Of a stretch of 64,000 bases of DNA, positions 1 through 12,868 are shown piece by piece. The stretch's first letter is position 1; each line of letters starts with the position of its first letter. Location of the stretch: assembly GCA_037389465.1 (NCBI GenBank), contig JAZARR010000193.1:930001-994000 (forward strand), in the 5' to 3' direction. Both the position numbers and the translations under genes were made by a program. Under the pieces are notes generated by a model. It saw nothing but the letters and a program-made list of their open reading frames with translations, made no database searches and was not told the DNA's origin. The DNA is from Baylisascaris procyonis. Its lineage: Eukaryota; Nematoda; Chromadorea; Rhabditida; Ascarididae.

Positions 1-187
1 TTTTCCTTCAAAAATTTAATAAACAACTTAATTATCACCGATTTTAATTTCGCAAATTTATAAGATAACGTAGAAATAAATTTAGCTTAGAACAGAAATA
101 ATTGTGTCGAAAATAAAAAATTTTACTTTGAAAGAATTTGCCAACGATGCTCAAAAAATGAATTATAAAAAAGTTCAAAATGAAGTT

Positions 188-188
<1 letters not shown>

Positions 189-261
<73 letters not shown>
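189..261. repeat. (TA)n microsatellite
   Basis: About 70 bases of uninterrupted TA dinucleotide. Similar tracts recur at 6494-6560, 6803-6872, 15243-15298, 16795-16872 and 58477-58546. Confidence 0.95.
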
Positions 262-268
<7 letters not shown>

Positions 269-422
269 TTAAAGCTATTTTTCATTCAGTTTTATTTTTT
301 TTTCAATTACAGTTCCACACAATTTTATTACCCCGTAAAAGAAAAAGATCCTAAGCAAAGGTTTAAGGCAGCGCTTTCCCAATTTTTCCCACTTAAGGCA
401 AGTTCAACAATATGTCGATGCA

Positions 423-620
423 CAAATGATTAATAAATTTAAAATGATTAAGATTATTGCAGTGATAGTGATTTGAACATAGTAACATTTTTTGACATAA
501 CACAACAATGTGTTATAATAGCATATTCTTTTGTTAAATATAGCATTAGCACAAAAAATCCCCTTCATACTCATACATTTATTGCAATTCTAAGTGCCGA
601 TTCTTAAGAAATTTTAACTC
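423..620. repeat. dispersed repeat, copy A
   Basis: About 200 bases that are clearly similar to 1208-1402, including the shared core ATAACACAACAATGTGTTAT, a near-perfect inverted repeat, followed by a shared AATAGCATATTCTTTTGTTA stretch and a related tail up to an AAGAAATTTTA block. The palindrome suggests a short non-autonomous element, but I do not see clear target-site duplications. Confidence 0.75.
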
Positions 621-1207
621 AGGGTATATATTGATTGCATGAAATATCAAAGCATCGTCATTCAAGTGCGCAATATAGAACTACAATACATCTATGTTAA
701 AGTATAGCAGCAGTAGAAGTATTTTTCTTAAAGCGCCTATATTATAATACACCTAGACTCTTATTCATGTGTTCAAATTTTCAAAAAAAAAAAACGAAAT
801 TTTCCATAAAAATGGAAAATGAAAAATAAATTCGCATATATTTCTAATTATATTCATCAAATGCGTCAATGAATTTGAAGAAAATGAGAGAAAACGAAAA
901 AAATCTTAGCGACTATCATCACGACATTCCAAATGATTCATAAAATATTTTTCCAACGGGGTAAATAAAAGTGGGAAAAATTTTTTTTAATGGAAAATGA
1001 CTACTTTGATCATCATTGATTTTTCTGGATGATTGGCTATTCCAATCTATTGTACAAACAGCGAGTGTAAATGATTTACAATACAATAATCTTGCACTTT
1101 TTTAGCAAAATAATAAATATTATAACACATAATTGTGTTATAATTAGCAATATTTTTCTCCTATATATGTTATCTTTTAACATTCTTTAGCAATAAACCA
1201 ATTATGC

Positions 1208-1402
1208 AAAAAATCATTGATAAATTCAAAATGATTAGGACTGCTACGATGCTAGTGATGTGAACAAGTAACATTTTTGTGACATAACACAACAATGTGT
1301 TATAATAGCATATTCTTTTGTTAGATATAGCATTAATACAAAATAAACCTCTCGAACTCATACAGCAGTTGTGATTTCGAATGCCTATTCTCAAGAAATT
1401 TT
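1208..1402. repeat. dispersed repeat, copy B
   Basis: Second copy of the repeat at 423-620, same orientation, diverged by scattered substitutions and small gaps. A related palindrome (TAACACATAATTGTGTTA) lies just before it at about 1123-1142. Related GTGTTATAATAACAC motifs occur near 20395-20412. Confidence 0.75.
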
Positions 1403-3816
1403 AGTTCAAAGAAAGAGATTTTTTAAAGAATAGAATTAAATAAAAACGGATTATGCGAATAAAAACGCACCGTTTTTATGCGAATAAAAAAAGGAAAAGC
1501 AATTTTAATGTCATAATTGGACAAAAAAAATGGGGACAAAAGTGCTACGGACATAAATTGAAAGCAACTTTTTATGTCTCAATTCTATCGTAATAACAAA
1601 GAATAAAAGAATAACTTATAAATATCTAAAGAAATTCTTCAAACAATTTTTTAAAAAAAATTTAAATGTTTAAAATAGAATTAAATATTTATTTTTTATT
1701 TATTTTATTTCTCATCATTTGCAGAATTAAAAATCATTCAACAGAAGGGAAAAAAATTTTCCCCTTAATAGCCGCCCTTCTAAATAACGAATGCGAAAAC
1801 GATCTGAATTAAATTGTTTGCACGGTGTTACATCAAATTTAGCATCTTTTTTTTTCACTGGCTATAATGTTATAGATGTGCGCACAAATGATTCTGTCGA
1901 ATGTAAACGAACAAATGGAATTTTTATGAATTGAATGAAAAAAAAATGCTAGAAAATGGTGTCACAATGCGCATTGAGAAATCAATTTCAGCCAAAAAAT
2001 AGAAAATAAAAATAAAATAAAAAATAAAAAATTCTTTTAAAAAATTTGTGCAATGAAAATTTTAGAAATAATATAAATTACACAATAATAAATTTTGCAA
2101 ATTGCTAAATATTTTGCAAAAATACATCATTTTCACGAATTCTATAGGTTATTTATAAATGAGTAATAAGAGGTATCTAATGATCATGAATTAATCTAAC
2201 GATTATTATTATTACTTTAATTGAATAAATATTGTTGGTATTACAATATGCCTACCGAATAAATTATTATTTACTATAAATTATAAATAAATTATTATTA
2301 TTTTTTCATCTAATAAAAGAGTTCATTTTAGCGAATGAATCGTGCTATAATCTTCAATAATGAGCCAATCCTCTTCAGGCAATGCCATCTCCCCCCTCCC
2401 CCTTTACCCCTCTCCCTTCCATCTTCTAGAGAATGGATGTCAATACCCCCTCCCCTCCTCTAGCCCCCCATCGATAAAGAATGAGTGTGGAAACGACGAT
2501 TCCGCTTACGGCTATATCTTATTGTTTATTTATAATAATATTCGCTCGACATTCATATAAACAAAGAAAATTATCTAATAAGCATCACTCATATTTCACT
2601 GAAAGATAATAGTGGAAATCTATTTCTTAAAACGGAATAGGAATATTTTAATTTATAAAAAAAAAAGATTAAAGATCAATTTGTGAGATTTACATAGGAA
2701 TATAATCGATGATAAAAAATGGATAGTTGAAGAAAAAAATATTTGAGCGTTGAAGCCAATATTTTTGCATTGATTTGTTTTTTTTTTTTGACCCCATAAT
2801 TTAAGGATATCTATGCAATGATATAGGAATAGCTCACTTTTTGCTATCCATTTAAGTCATTTATTTATGGCTATCGAATCCCTTTCCCCTCCCCCTCCCT
2901 CACTCCCCCCCCCCCTCCCCCATCGGTAGACATGGCTGAAATCTCTCATTTGTGGTTGATCACTATAATATAAAAATATTTAGAGTTTTAAATTATTTTT
3001 TTTAGTACTGAGATATTAAAATAGTAGGAAATCACCTATCGGTCACGTTCGAGTTGAGTTCAAAGGGAATTTTTTTCAAAAATCATCGATTTTTTTTTTT
3101 GCTAAAAAGTAACACACATTCGTTCAAATGAATGAAACATTATTATTATATTTGTTATACTTAAATATATATATTTTTAAATAAACATTGCAAAGAACAT
3201 AAGATAGAAATGAGTGAATATATAATAGAATAAGACGCCTATATGTCATAACGATTGAATAGAAAAATATTAACAAACGAACTTTATTATATTTTAAAAA
3301 GTACTATAAAAAACTTATTAGGTTTAAGAATCCTTTAAAAAAAACGAAAATTTTAAAAAATTTGGAAAATTTCCTAAAATAATATACACAAAATGCAACA
3401 ATAAAAAACATTTTAGAAGCATTTTTATTTGATTCTCTAAGAAAGAATAGAAAAAAGAACAGAATAGAATAGAAATGATTACTACTAGTTTTAAGTGAGC
3501 AGAATAAACTCAATTAAAAATAAGTCATTTTTTTCGAATATATTCAAAAATTACAAAAAATATAAAACAATATTCAAATAAGACTCTCAACGAACCGCAG
3601 AGTGTTCCAACTGCTAATAAAATAGGACTGCATTGAGAATACTTCAATGGCGTTATACACTTATATATAGCGTTCGTTTGCACAAATATCTTCAATAAAA
3701 AAAGCACTAGATCATTGATGTGAATATTGATCTATAAAGCGAAAATGATCGACGATAACCGTATTGTAATAGGACAAAATAATATAACTAACTCTTAAAA
3801 AGAACTCTCTACTACT

Positions 3817-4060
3817 ATTGATCTACTAGTAGAAATAGCCGACTGTAGTGGATGATCTACTGCTAACTGTATGTTGACAAAGACCTCTTTCTACTCTACA
3901 ATTGATCTACTAGTAGAAATAACCGATCGTAGTGAACGACCTACTGCCTAACCATATTGTTAGCAAAGACCTCTCTCTACTCTATAAATTGATCTACTAG
4001 TGAAATAACCCACTATAGTGAATGGTCTATCAATAACTACAACGCGAAGACATATAAAAA
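3817..4060. repeat. ~85-bp tandem array, about 2.8 copies
   Basis: Three consecutive units start at about 3817, 3901 and 3988. Each opens with ATTGATCTACTAGT and contains an AATARCC...TAGTG block, a CTACTG/CTATC block and, in the first two, AAAGACCTCTYTCTACTCTA. The third unit is truncated and more diverged. Confidence 0.85.
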
Positions 4061-4314
4061 TGATAAATAAAGAAAAAGAAACATTTCTACGATGAAACAT
4101 TTATGATAGCCATCACAGAAATTTTCCAGCAATAATTCATCTGCGATTATTTTCGCTTAAATAGAATAACAGAGAGAAAAAACGGATATTTCAAAAATTT
4201 ATTAATATTTTTTAGTGAGAAAAATTGGAAAATTTAGGTGAAAAAATGAAAATTTTAGTATAAAAATTGAAATTTATTATAGTTAATAAATATTTTTAAA
4301 AAAATTAAATTATT

Positions 4315-4506
4315 TTAACACTTGTAATATAGCACCTCAATAAATGAGATGTTAGCTGAGACTAGAATCATTTCAACGTCGTAAACGTTGTACAAAGTGT
4401 GGAGCTGTTCCGAATGTATAAGTGACTCTTTTGTTGCAAACCGGTCCCCCAACTCAATCCATGTCGCATCCCTTTCAACAAATATTCTAACCTCATTCCC
4501 AATCAA
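4315..4506 (-). CDS. isolated open frame, possible terminal exon
   Basis: Sixty-three codons open on the minus strand ending in TAA, in a patch less AT-rich than its surroundings. The predicted peptide is mixed in composition (it contains RIFVERDATWIELGDRF and EQLHTLYNVYDVEMIL) rather than low-complexity, which is the only reason to list it. A weak acceptor (GAGGTTAG) lies inside the frame. I found no partner exon and do not recognise the peptide. It may be chance or a decayed fragment. Confidence 0.15.
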   Translation of the reverse strand: MIGNEVRIFVERDATWIELGDRFATKESLIHSEQLHTLYNVYDVEMILVSANISFIEVLYYKC

Positions 4507-6293
4507 TTTTTAGCTTAATCACATGCTTTTTTTATTTTTAGATCATTTAAAATATACAAGAAAAAAATAATAATTTATTCAAAAAATTAAAAAAAAAATA
4601 AAATATTGGCGAGCGGTAAAATGCCTAAAAAATTAAAAATATAATTGCGTAGAATTGCTTAGATTTGACATTCACTAATAAAATGAGTTGATTAGATAAG
4701 ACAAAAAAAGTTTTGAAAATTTAGGCAACTTTTACTATTTTTTGAATAATAAAACTTTTATTTCAAAAAATAATTCAAAATTCTACTAATTTATTTGAAT
4801 CATTTATGAGTTGATTAGAGAAAATTCACCAGCGAAGAGCAAAAATTTTGTAAAATGTTCACTTAGTCATGTAGATCAAAAAAAGGCTGAAAAACGATAA
4901 AAAAAGAAATAAGTTTCAATATGTCAATATAAAAACGAATTATAATGAACAAAATTAGCTAACCTAGACCAATAATCTATACAGTCAAATTGAAATAAAA
5001 ATAAACTGACAACATTGATCTACAATCTAAAATTATATAATAATTCAATATAAATAAAATTGATACATTGAAAATAAAAGAAATTATTAAAGAGTTAATT
5101 CGTATAAATACTTCTATTAAAAAAAAAAATTAAAATTCGATAATATTTATTATTTTTATTTAAAATAACTTAAAAAGTTTTATGCTGCAATTAAATATAA
5201 CATTTATTTAATTCTATTCAATTCATTTGCAATGACATAAACAACAATTAGTGAAACTTCAAATAATGTCAAGCGTACATTTTGTAATAGCATGATTCAC
5301 ATCTAGGACAATAATCTCGAAAGTGTAGGTGGATTTAATGTGAAATTGTTGAAAGTTAATGAATGCACTTTTATAATTCAAAAAAATAAAAATAAAAGAA
5401 ATGAACGTTTGAATAGTCATACGAATTGAAATACTAATTTTAAATAAATGTTTTAATAAATAAAATATTTTAATTTAAATATTTTCTATTTTAAATAAAA
5501 TATTTTTAAATAGATATTTAAAAATTTTTAAATAAATAAAAAAAATCGATGCGAGAACGTTTACTCCTTATTAAAAGTCATCTATAAGCGTTGAATGATC
5601 ATAACTGAAATAATTAATTACCGAAAATAATTAAATTACTAGAATTAATTACTATTACCGGAAAATATTTACTCGATAATTACGAAAATCGGAATATTTC
5701 ATATTCAGAAGCAATTATAGTAGAGAACACTTTAGAAAATAATATTCAAAACAATTGGAATCTCTAGAATTTGAATGGATACTGTAATAATGATTCCCCC
5801 TTATTAAAAAAAAAATACAGTATAACTTTCTCAGGATGGCTGTTGAAAATCATAGTATTGTAGATCAATCGTCAAGACTAAAATTAAGAAATTATATCAC
5901 ATCATCATAATCGTAAATATTTATTCGATTTAATTAAAATTATTCGAAAAAATTATTGATTATATAAAAATTATATGCATAAATAAATAAATATATCATT
6001 ACCATACAATAAATAAATTAATTCCAATAAATTTATGAAATATTTTTCAATAATATTTGAATATTGGCTAATATAAGTCAAAAGAGACACCATGAAAAGA
6101 GATCGGAATCGATGTGCAGATAGGAACACAATAATTCAGCATTTTTTTAAGCTCCAAAAGCATTAAAGCTTGTTAGCATTACGCAAATATTCGTTTATAT
6201 TTGGTCTGCATTATGCGGCATTTTATTTATCATCAAATCGATAGCCGAATTATTTGTGCTCCATTATAACAAAAATAACACGACACATTTCAC

Positions 6294-6491
6294 ATAAACT
6301 ATAGTTGGTCGGAATGAGAGAAGAAAGAGGTTGGGGGAGGGGGATTGGGAGAGTTAGAGGGGAGGGTTGGCGGGGTTGGGGGATGTGACGGGAAAAAAAT
6401 GAAACGCTTCTTTAAAAAAAACTAAATTCTTTAATATTCAATTCATTAATAATCGTTATCTGGAGTAATAACATATTCAAGTGCTTTGATA

Positions 6492-6561
<70 letters not shown>

Positions 6562-6594
6562 CAAAAAAGTCGATAAAGGAAATAAAAGAGATAG
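6294..6594. repeat. tandem segmental duplication, copy 1
   Basis: About 300 bases starting ATAAACTATAGTTGGTCGGA and ending AATAAAAGAGATAG, including a G-rich tract and a TA microsatellite. Copy 2 follows after six bases. Apart from the microsatellite the copies differ by only a few bases. Confidence 0.95.
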
Positions 6595-6600
6595 TATCGT

Positions 6601-6806
6601 ATAAACTATAGTTGGTCGGAATGAGAGAAGAAAGAGGTTGGGGGAGGGGGGTTGGGAGAGTTAGAGGGGAGGGTTGGCGGGGTTGGGGGATGTGACGGGA
6701 AAAAAAATGAAACGCTTCTTTAAAAAAAACTAAATTCTTTAATATTCAATTCATTAATAATCGTTATCTGGAGTAATAACATATTCAAGTGCTTTGATAA
6801 TTTATA

Positions 6807-6873
<67 letters not shown>

Positions 6874-6906
6874 CAAAAAAGTCGATAAAGGAAATAAAAG
6901 AGATAG
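6601..6906. repeat. tandem segmental duplication, copy 2
   Basis: Direct copy of 6294-6594. Differences are confined to a G/A change in the G-rich tract, one extra A, and a TG interruption and length change in the TA run. The near identity means either a very recent duplication or an assembly artefact at the microsatellite. Confidence 0.95.
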
Positions 6907-9900
6907 AAATGAAGAAGACGAAAGAATGAGAGGAAGAGAGGATGGAAATGAGCAATCAACGGAGACATATTAGGCGACTGCAAAAAAACAATAGCAACGG
7001 AAGAGATGAAATGAAGTCACTAATAGCATCGCTATGCTAATATACGCATAAATTATTTCCAGATGAAGACTTCCGCCGGAATGGATCCATATTTGGTCGA
7101 TAAATCTCTAGTTTAACTTCGAATTCTCTCACTTCGGAAGCAAAAAAAGAGGAAATTTTTTTAAATAAATTTTATCTTTTTTCATAATTTCTTAATTTTT
7201 TATTCAAATTTTTATAAGAAATTCATGAATATAAATTTTTATAATTCCTTGATATAATTTCTTAAATTTTTTATAAAGTTTTTATAAATAATTTCTTAAC
7301 GAAAGTTATAAACGAATATTTTAAATGAATTCATAATTATTCAACCATTATAAAACATAAATACAACAAACTATGAATAAATAAAGAAACAACTAATAGA
7401 AAGGATGTTCAAATAAATGTACCTATAATATTGAGCAATCTGCTAAATAAAGGTCTATTCCCTCCATAAGAGACGATTAGAATATCACAAGCATCAATTT
7501 CAATAAGAATCATTAAAGCTATTCGAGTGGAAAATTAACACAGAAATTTTTTTCCTCAGCTTTAAACATAAAAAAGTTTAATTTACATACGAAATAAAAT
7601 ATGCTAAATGCAATTCGAATGTAATCACAATACGCTAATTGAACGCTATTCAATGAAAATGGAATATACAAATAAATGAACGTTATACGATTTTTTTTTT
7701 TCAATAAGGTAGACAATTGAAATGCTCGTAAATTTGGCAAAATTCCAATATTTGTAAATTTACGAAAATTCATGAAATCATATACATTTTTTTTCACGTT
7801 TTTAAGTTGCATCTCATAAACGATTATAAATCTATTTTTATGAAGGAAAAAATTAGAAATTATTAAGTGAAAAATTTTCTAAAAAAAACTGTCCCAAATT
7901 TATAAATATGAATTAGTAGAAATGATGAAAAAAATATAAAGGAATTTCAAGAATTTCGTTCGATGTAAAAAAAAATTTTTTTAACCTGAATCTTGTGCAT
8001 TTATAATAGAATAAAACTTCCGCTATAAAAATTTAAAAAAAAAAAATTATCTCAATATTAAAAATTTATCATTTTATTTGAAGTATTATTATAACAACGA
8101 ATCCCTGTAAAATACGTTCCTTATATTGACCACTAATTTGATGGATCATCCTAGTCCTAAATCTAAGCTTTAATGATAGATGGATAAGACAAAAATGAAA
8201 ATAGTAAGGCGCTTTCAACGGTTCTCTCTCTCATGCCTAGTATCCCTCCCCTCTACAATATCCCCCTCCCCCTCTCCCCCTCCCCCTCTCCGAGATGCAT
8301 CATTCCATCCCAAATTTTAAGCGCAATACCCCCCCCCCCCCACGTAGGTATAATGACGATTATGCAGCTAAATCAACTCTCAAAAGTGCAATAATTTTAC
8401 TCAAACATAAAAACTCAAGCATTCGTGAGTATTGGCATTGAAATCGTTATTGCAATCGATGCCATCTAGAAAAGTAAACACTCTCTATTTGTATGCTTCA
8501 TAGATGAATATTTCATGATATTATTCTGTTTTATTTTTTTTTTTTTCTTAAATATAATTCCTAAAAATAAACTTACCCAAAAGTTTACCCAAACTTATCT
8601 AATTTGGGTAAGTTTATTTAACACTCGAAAAAACTAGGATAATACAACTATTGTTACTGATCTATATTATAGTGTATTTAATTGCTCAAAGCAATTAATT
8701 TTTGTATTACTTTTGCATTCAAAAGCTTAATGAAGGCATCTGCAAATATGCATTTTTGCTAGCCAAGTGACGCGCTTTCCTAATGTTTGAACCTTATGCT
8801 AATCATATAAATCGATTGGCTTTTCATACCTTTACGTCATTCTACGTCATTTTTGCATCAAATAACATTAAAGTGGAAAATTGTCAAATTTCTCAATGAA
8901 AAATTTTTCTCAATATTTTTTAGTTTGAATTTTCAATGCTATATAAATCAAACGGCCAAATTAAAAAAAAAAAAATAGTGAGATAAAACCAATTATAATA
9001 TAAACATTCAAAAGAGTATCAATCAATATTACATGAAAATTGAATGATCAAAATCAATCAATCAATCAGCTAATCAATAATCAATAAAATTGAGAATATT
9101 TGGAAAATTTTCATGAAACAAAAAAAAATTTTTATAAAAACTATAACCTCTTTTGTAGGGTTGAACGAAACGGCATTGATTTATGATGGAATTTCTTGTG
9201 AACGAATTCACTAACTGAGCGTTCCATATAGGCGGCTGTCAATTGTTGCTACTAGATCAATGCAAGCTGTCACAACATGAGCAAATCATTAGCCCTTAAA
9301 TGGTGCAACGAACGTTTCATCTAGCAATTGCGATCAAACAACGCCATATTATAACAAATGCAATATGAAGCCTTATACAGATTAAATAGAATTAAACTCC
9401 TCTCCCCCCCCCCCCCCACTTGATTAACAAAACCCCTCCCCTCCAACCCCCCGCCCTTCTTGAATGAAAGTCCCCTCTATGCCAATTTCGAGAGAAATAT
9501 TACCCCCCCCCCCACGAAAATCCTTTTTTTTCGGTCAGGATCCTTCGGTCCTTTCGAGGCCTTTTTTGTAAGTAATTTTCAATTCAGATGCACAAATTTT
9601 TCGCAATAGTGAAGAAAAATTTAAGAAAAATTTCTTTTCTAACATAATCGGAATAGAAAGAGAAAGCAAAACGCTACAAAAATGGAGAAGATGAACATCA
9701 ACGTAAAGAATATTTTTTGTTGCTTATAACAAAAATATAATAATAGAAATAATTGCATTTGAATATTTATCATTGAAGTAATATATGCAATCAAATATCA
9801 TAGATTGCAATTTGTAATTCATTGTTTGGAATATGCAAATAATATATGCACAATCCATACAATTGCAATCCACAACAGTAATAATTCAACTTTTGATTAT

Positions 9901-12524
9901 ATTCATTAATTAAATACTTTTTTTAAAAAAACTTTATAAAAGGTCAAAGGTCAAAGATTAAGCAAAAAAAATTGAAGATATTCGTGGAATTTTTTTTTCA
10001 ATTTTGTAACGAATAGTGCCAAAATTCATAGGCGAGAAAATGTGCTTTGTACGTAAAAAACATTCGAGACGAATGAATGACAAAAATTGTTTGATTGCGT
10101 AGAAATGTTGAATCACGAAAAAAAACGAAAAAATCCTTTTTGTAAATATTCATTGTATATATGCAAACATTAACTTAAAGATTTTCTTTTTTGTTCATTC
10201 ACAACGAAAATAAAATTAAGCGATTTATTTTAAAATATTTGTTATAAGAAGTAATTTAATATCAGTAATTTACATATTTCAGTTATTTAATATTAGTAAT
10301 TTACATATTTCAATGCACATTTAATTAAATCTTATCAAAAATAAGACCACCTTGATTGCTTAATTGAACTCACAGGTGACTGCCAATATAAGGCAGAATG
10401 AAAATTTAAATATTTAAAATAGATATGCTAAAGATGAAGAAAGCAGAAAAGAAAAAATATATATATTTGCCTAGTAATGTGGGCAAAATATGAAGAAAAT
10501 TTTCAGCAGTAAAAAAAAATCTTAGTTTCTATCCTATTATTAAAATTAAGTACCAAAAAGGTACCCCCCTACTTATTCTTGAATTAAAAAATTCAATTCT
10601 AATAAAAAAAAGCCAAATAAAAGTATTCAATAAAAATAATTCGAAAAAAAAATTTGATGGTACTTCAAAAATGCGCATTATTTAATATATAAAATGAGCG
10701 AATAAATGAAAATAGCGAATTTTTTATGCTGTAATTTTTTTTTAACTATTGAATTACTCTCTCCTTATAACAACTGAACTCTAAGCCAAATGCGCTAAAC
10801 GATTCAATTCACGGCTATCGCAATAAAGCAATTTACGCACCCGATATTTGAGTGATCGATGTGTTTCGCACTTGTCTTTGACCATCGCAAGAGTCCGATG
10901 TAATATAGCCGATACGAAAGTTCCCATTCCCCCGCCAGATGGGCATTATGGTCTACCTTTGTTACAGTTTTACTTGCCTGTCATGTGAGGGGTCATTCGA
11001 AGAGTAATGGTCATCTAATGGTCATCCCGTCACACTAAATCCTTACACATTCTTACTTACTTTGAACTTATAGTAAAGCAGTAATATATAAATGTGAAAT
11101 CCTTCTTTTAATATAATTAACTATGGACAACTTTAGTAATGAATGATGATAAAGGATGAAATGAAAACAATAAAAAACTCCTATAATATTATAATATAAT
11201 TTTAATATAACATAATAAATAATTTAAATATATTAAAATAATTAAATATAAATAATTTTTAAATTAAAATGTAATATAATTAAGATAACATAAATAATTA
11301 AATATAAAAGTCCTATAATATAATAAATCGATGAAATTTTTAAATATATATTAAAAATAATAGCCATTTAACGAAATCTTCTTTCAAAAAAAAGAAAAAA
11401 GAAAAAAAGAGGGGACGTTTATTGTGGGAAATCAATTGTCGGTGAATTTGAATAGGAAAAAAATTAAAATTCTACTCGATAAAATTTTAATTTTTACATA
11501 TTTAAATTAACAAAAATAGATTTCAATATTTCAATTAAATTCAATAATTTTATATATGGCCAACTATCACTATCATTTATCAATGCCAATAAATTGAACG
11601 ATTAGAAAAAAATCTTACAAAAAATTTGCATAGAATATTTGCATAATAAATCAACGAGATTTCGATGGAATATGAAAATCGACTCTTTTTCTGCTTAGTT
11701 TCTAAAAAAATAAACACAAAATTTTAATCTATTCTTCATTTAAAAATTTTCAAAATTATTCCCACCAGTGAATGTGGAGGAATTTTTGCTTCCGGTAAGC
11801 TCCCTAGGTTTTAATATCGTTGGCAATCCCCCTCCCCTTCATCTTCCTATCCAAGTTTGTCCTTATCTCCTGGACCGATATTTTCATATATGAGGAGAAC
11901 ATATGAGTGGATAAATAAACTTATGTAAATAAACTTATAAATATATATTTAAAAATTTAAATACGTATAATACTAATGAACTATAACAAATAAACAAACT
12001 TATATAATTAGAAATTTGAATAAACGCTATTACTGCTAAGCGAGAATAACGGAGTCACTATTGTAGAGTGGGCATAACAGCATCTGCAATGAACTCAACT
12101 CAACGAAATGGCGCAGATGCATTCGATGATCTCTTAGTGCACCACGCCCACATACATTTTTATATACCATTTGTGATATGCAAATTATTACCAGCTATAT
12201 GCTGATCATCTATTTGTCATAGTAAGATATTTGCATAAAAATTTCGAATAAAAGAAGAAAAAACAATTCGAAAAAAATAAATATTAATACTGTAAAAAAA
12301 TTTTTACAGAGATGAAAAAAAATCTTAGCAAGAAATTTAATACACAGATTGAGATACATCCAAAAAAATTATTTTCCAACAATTCTGGAAAAAAAAATTG
12401 CATATTATTATAATCTCATAGATAGAGTAAGATGATATGAAATGTAGTGAACTAAAGTGATGGAAGAGGAAGAGATGGGTGGGTCGAGGGGGGTGGGGGA
12501 ATGGAATGGGTGGAATTCCAAAAT

Positions 12525-12592
12525 AATTTCAATGACAATTGCTGATAGAAAGCCCCACAATTTCAATGACAATTGCTGATAGAAAGCCCCAC
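12525..12592. repeat. 34-bp perfect tandem pair
   Basis: The 34-base unit AATTTCAATGACAATTGCTG...CCCCAC occurs twice back to back (12525-12558 and 12559-12592) with no mismatch. Confidence 0.95.
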
Positions 12593-12868
12593 CCATTTGT
12601 TGAAACAAGAAAATCAACGTTAAATGATGAATGATGAAAGAAAGGGATTAAATGATCTCACATTCGATATGACCTCTAAAAGAGAAAAACGTAAGAGACG
12701 AATAGGCGTGTCGTTTAACAGGCAACAAATATGAGGGAAGGTCACACTGTATATGCATTATTGTTGTGGATATTCAGATGCGAAAAGAGTGCTTAGGATA
12801 TCGTTAATCCTCAATGCAAAAAGAATACCGCAAATTCTAGGCATTAATTGGTAATTCAACAGATGGCA

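Larger units (their letters stand above)
1..3816. other. intergenic, repeat-bearing, no gene seen
   Basis: Very AT-rich sequence with frequent stops in all frames. The only longer open frames are low-complexity (for example the C/T-rich stretch at 2360-2560). It contains the TA microsatellite and the two dispersed repeats listed separately, plus C/T-rich tracts near 2390-2470 and 2880-2930. I see no exon with credible splice sites. Confidence 0.6.
4510..12868. other. long stretch without a supported gene
   Basis: AT-rich sequence with no confident exon. It holds the 6.3-6.9 kb tandem duplication, a 34-bp tandem pair at 12525-12592 and C-runs near 8325-8340, 9403-9418 and 9504-9513. A less AT-rich island at 10800-11040 is open on both strands for about 50 codons but has no paired splice sites. 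Single open stretches with an acceptor (for example plus strand at 7061) are too short to support. Confidence 0.5.

Noticed and set aside
2360..2560. 66-codon plus frame starting MSQSSSGN
   Set aside because: Composition is driven by C/T-rich tracts (Pro, Ser and Leu only); no splice or promoter support.
9158..9261. Possible minus-strand exon encoding MERSVSEFVHKKFHH between a TAG acceptor and a GTTATA donor
   Set aside because: Weak donor, no neighbouring exon in phase, and a short plus-strand frame is equally open.
10800..11040. Less AT-rich island open on both strands for about 50 codons
   Set aside because: No matching splice sites or start on either strand, and no recognisable peptide.
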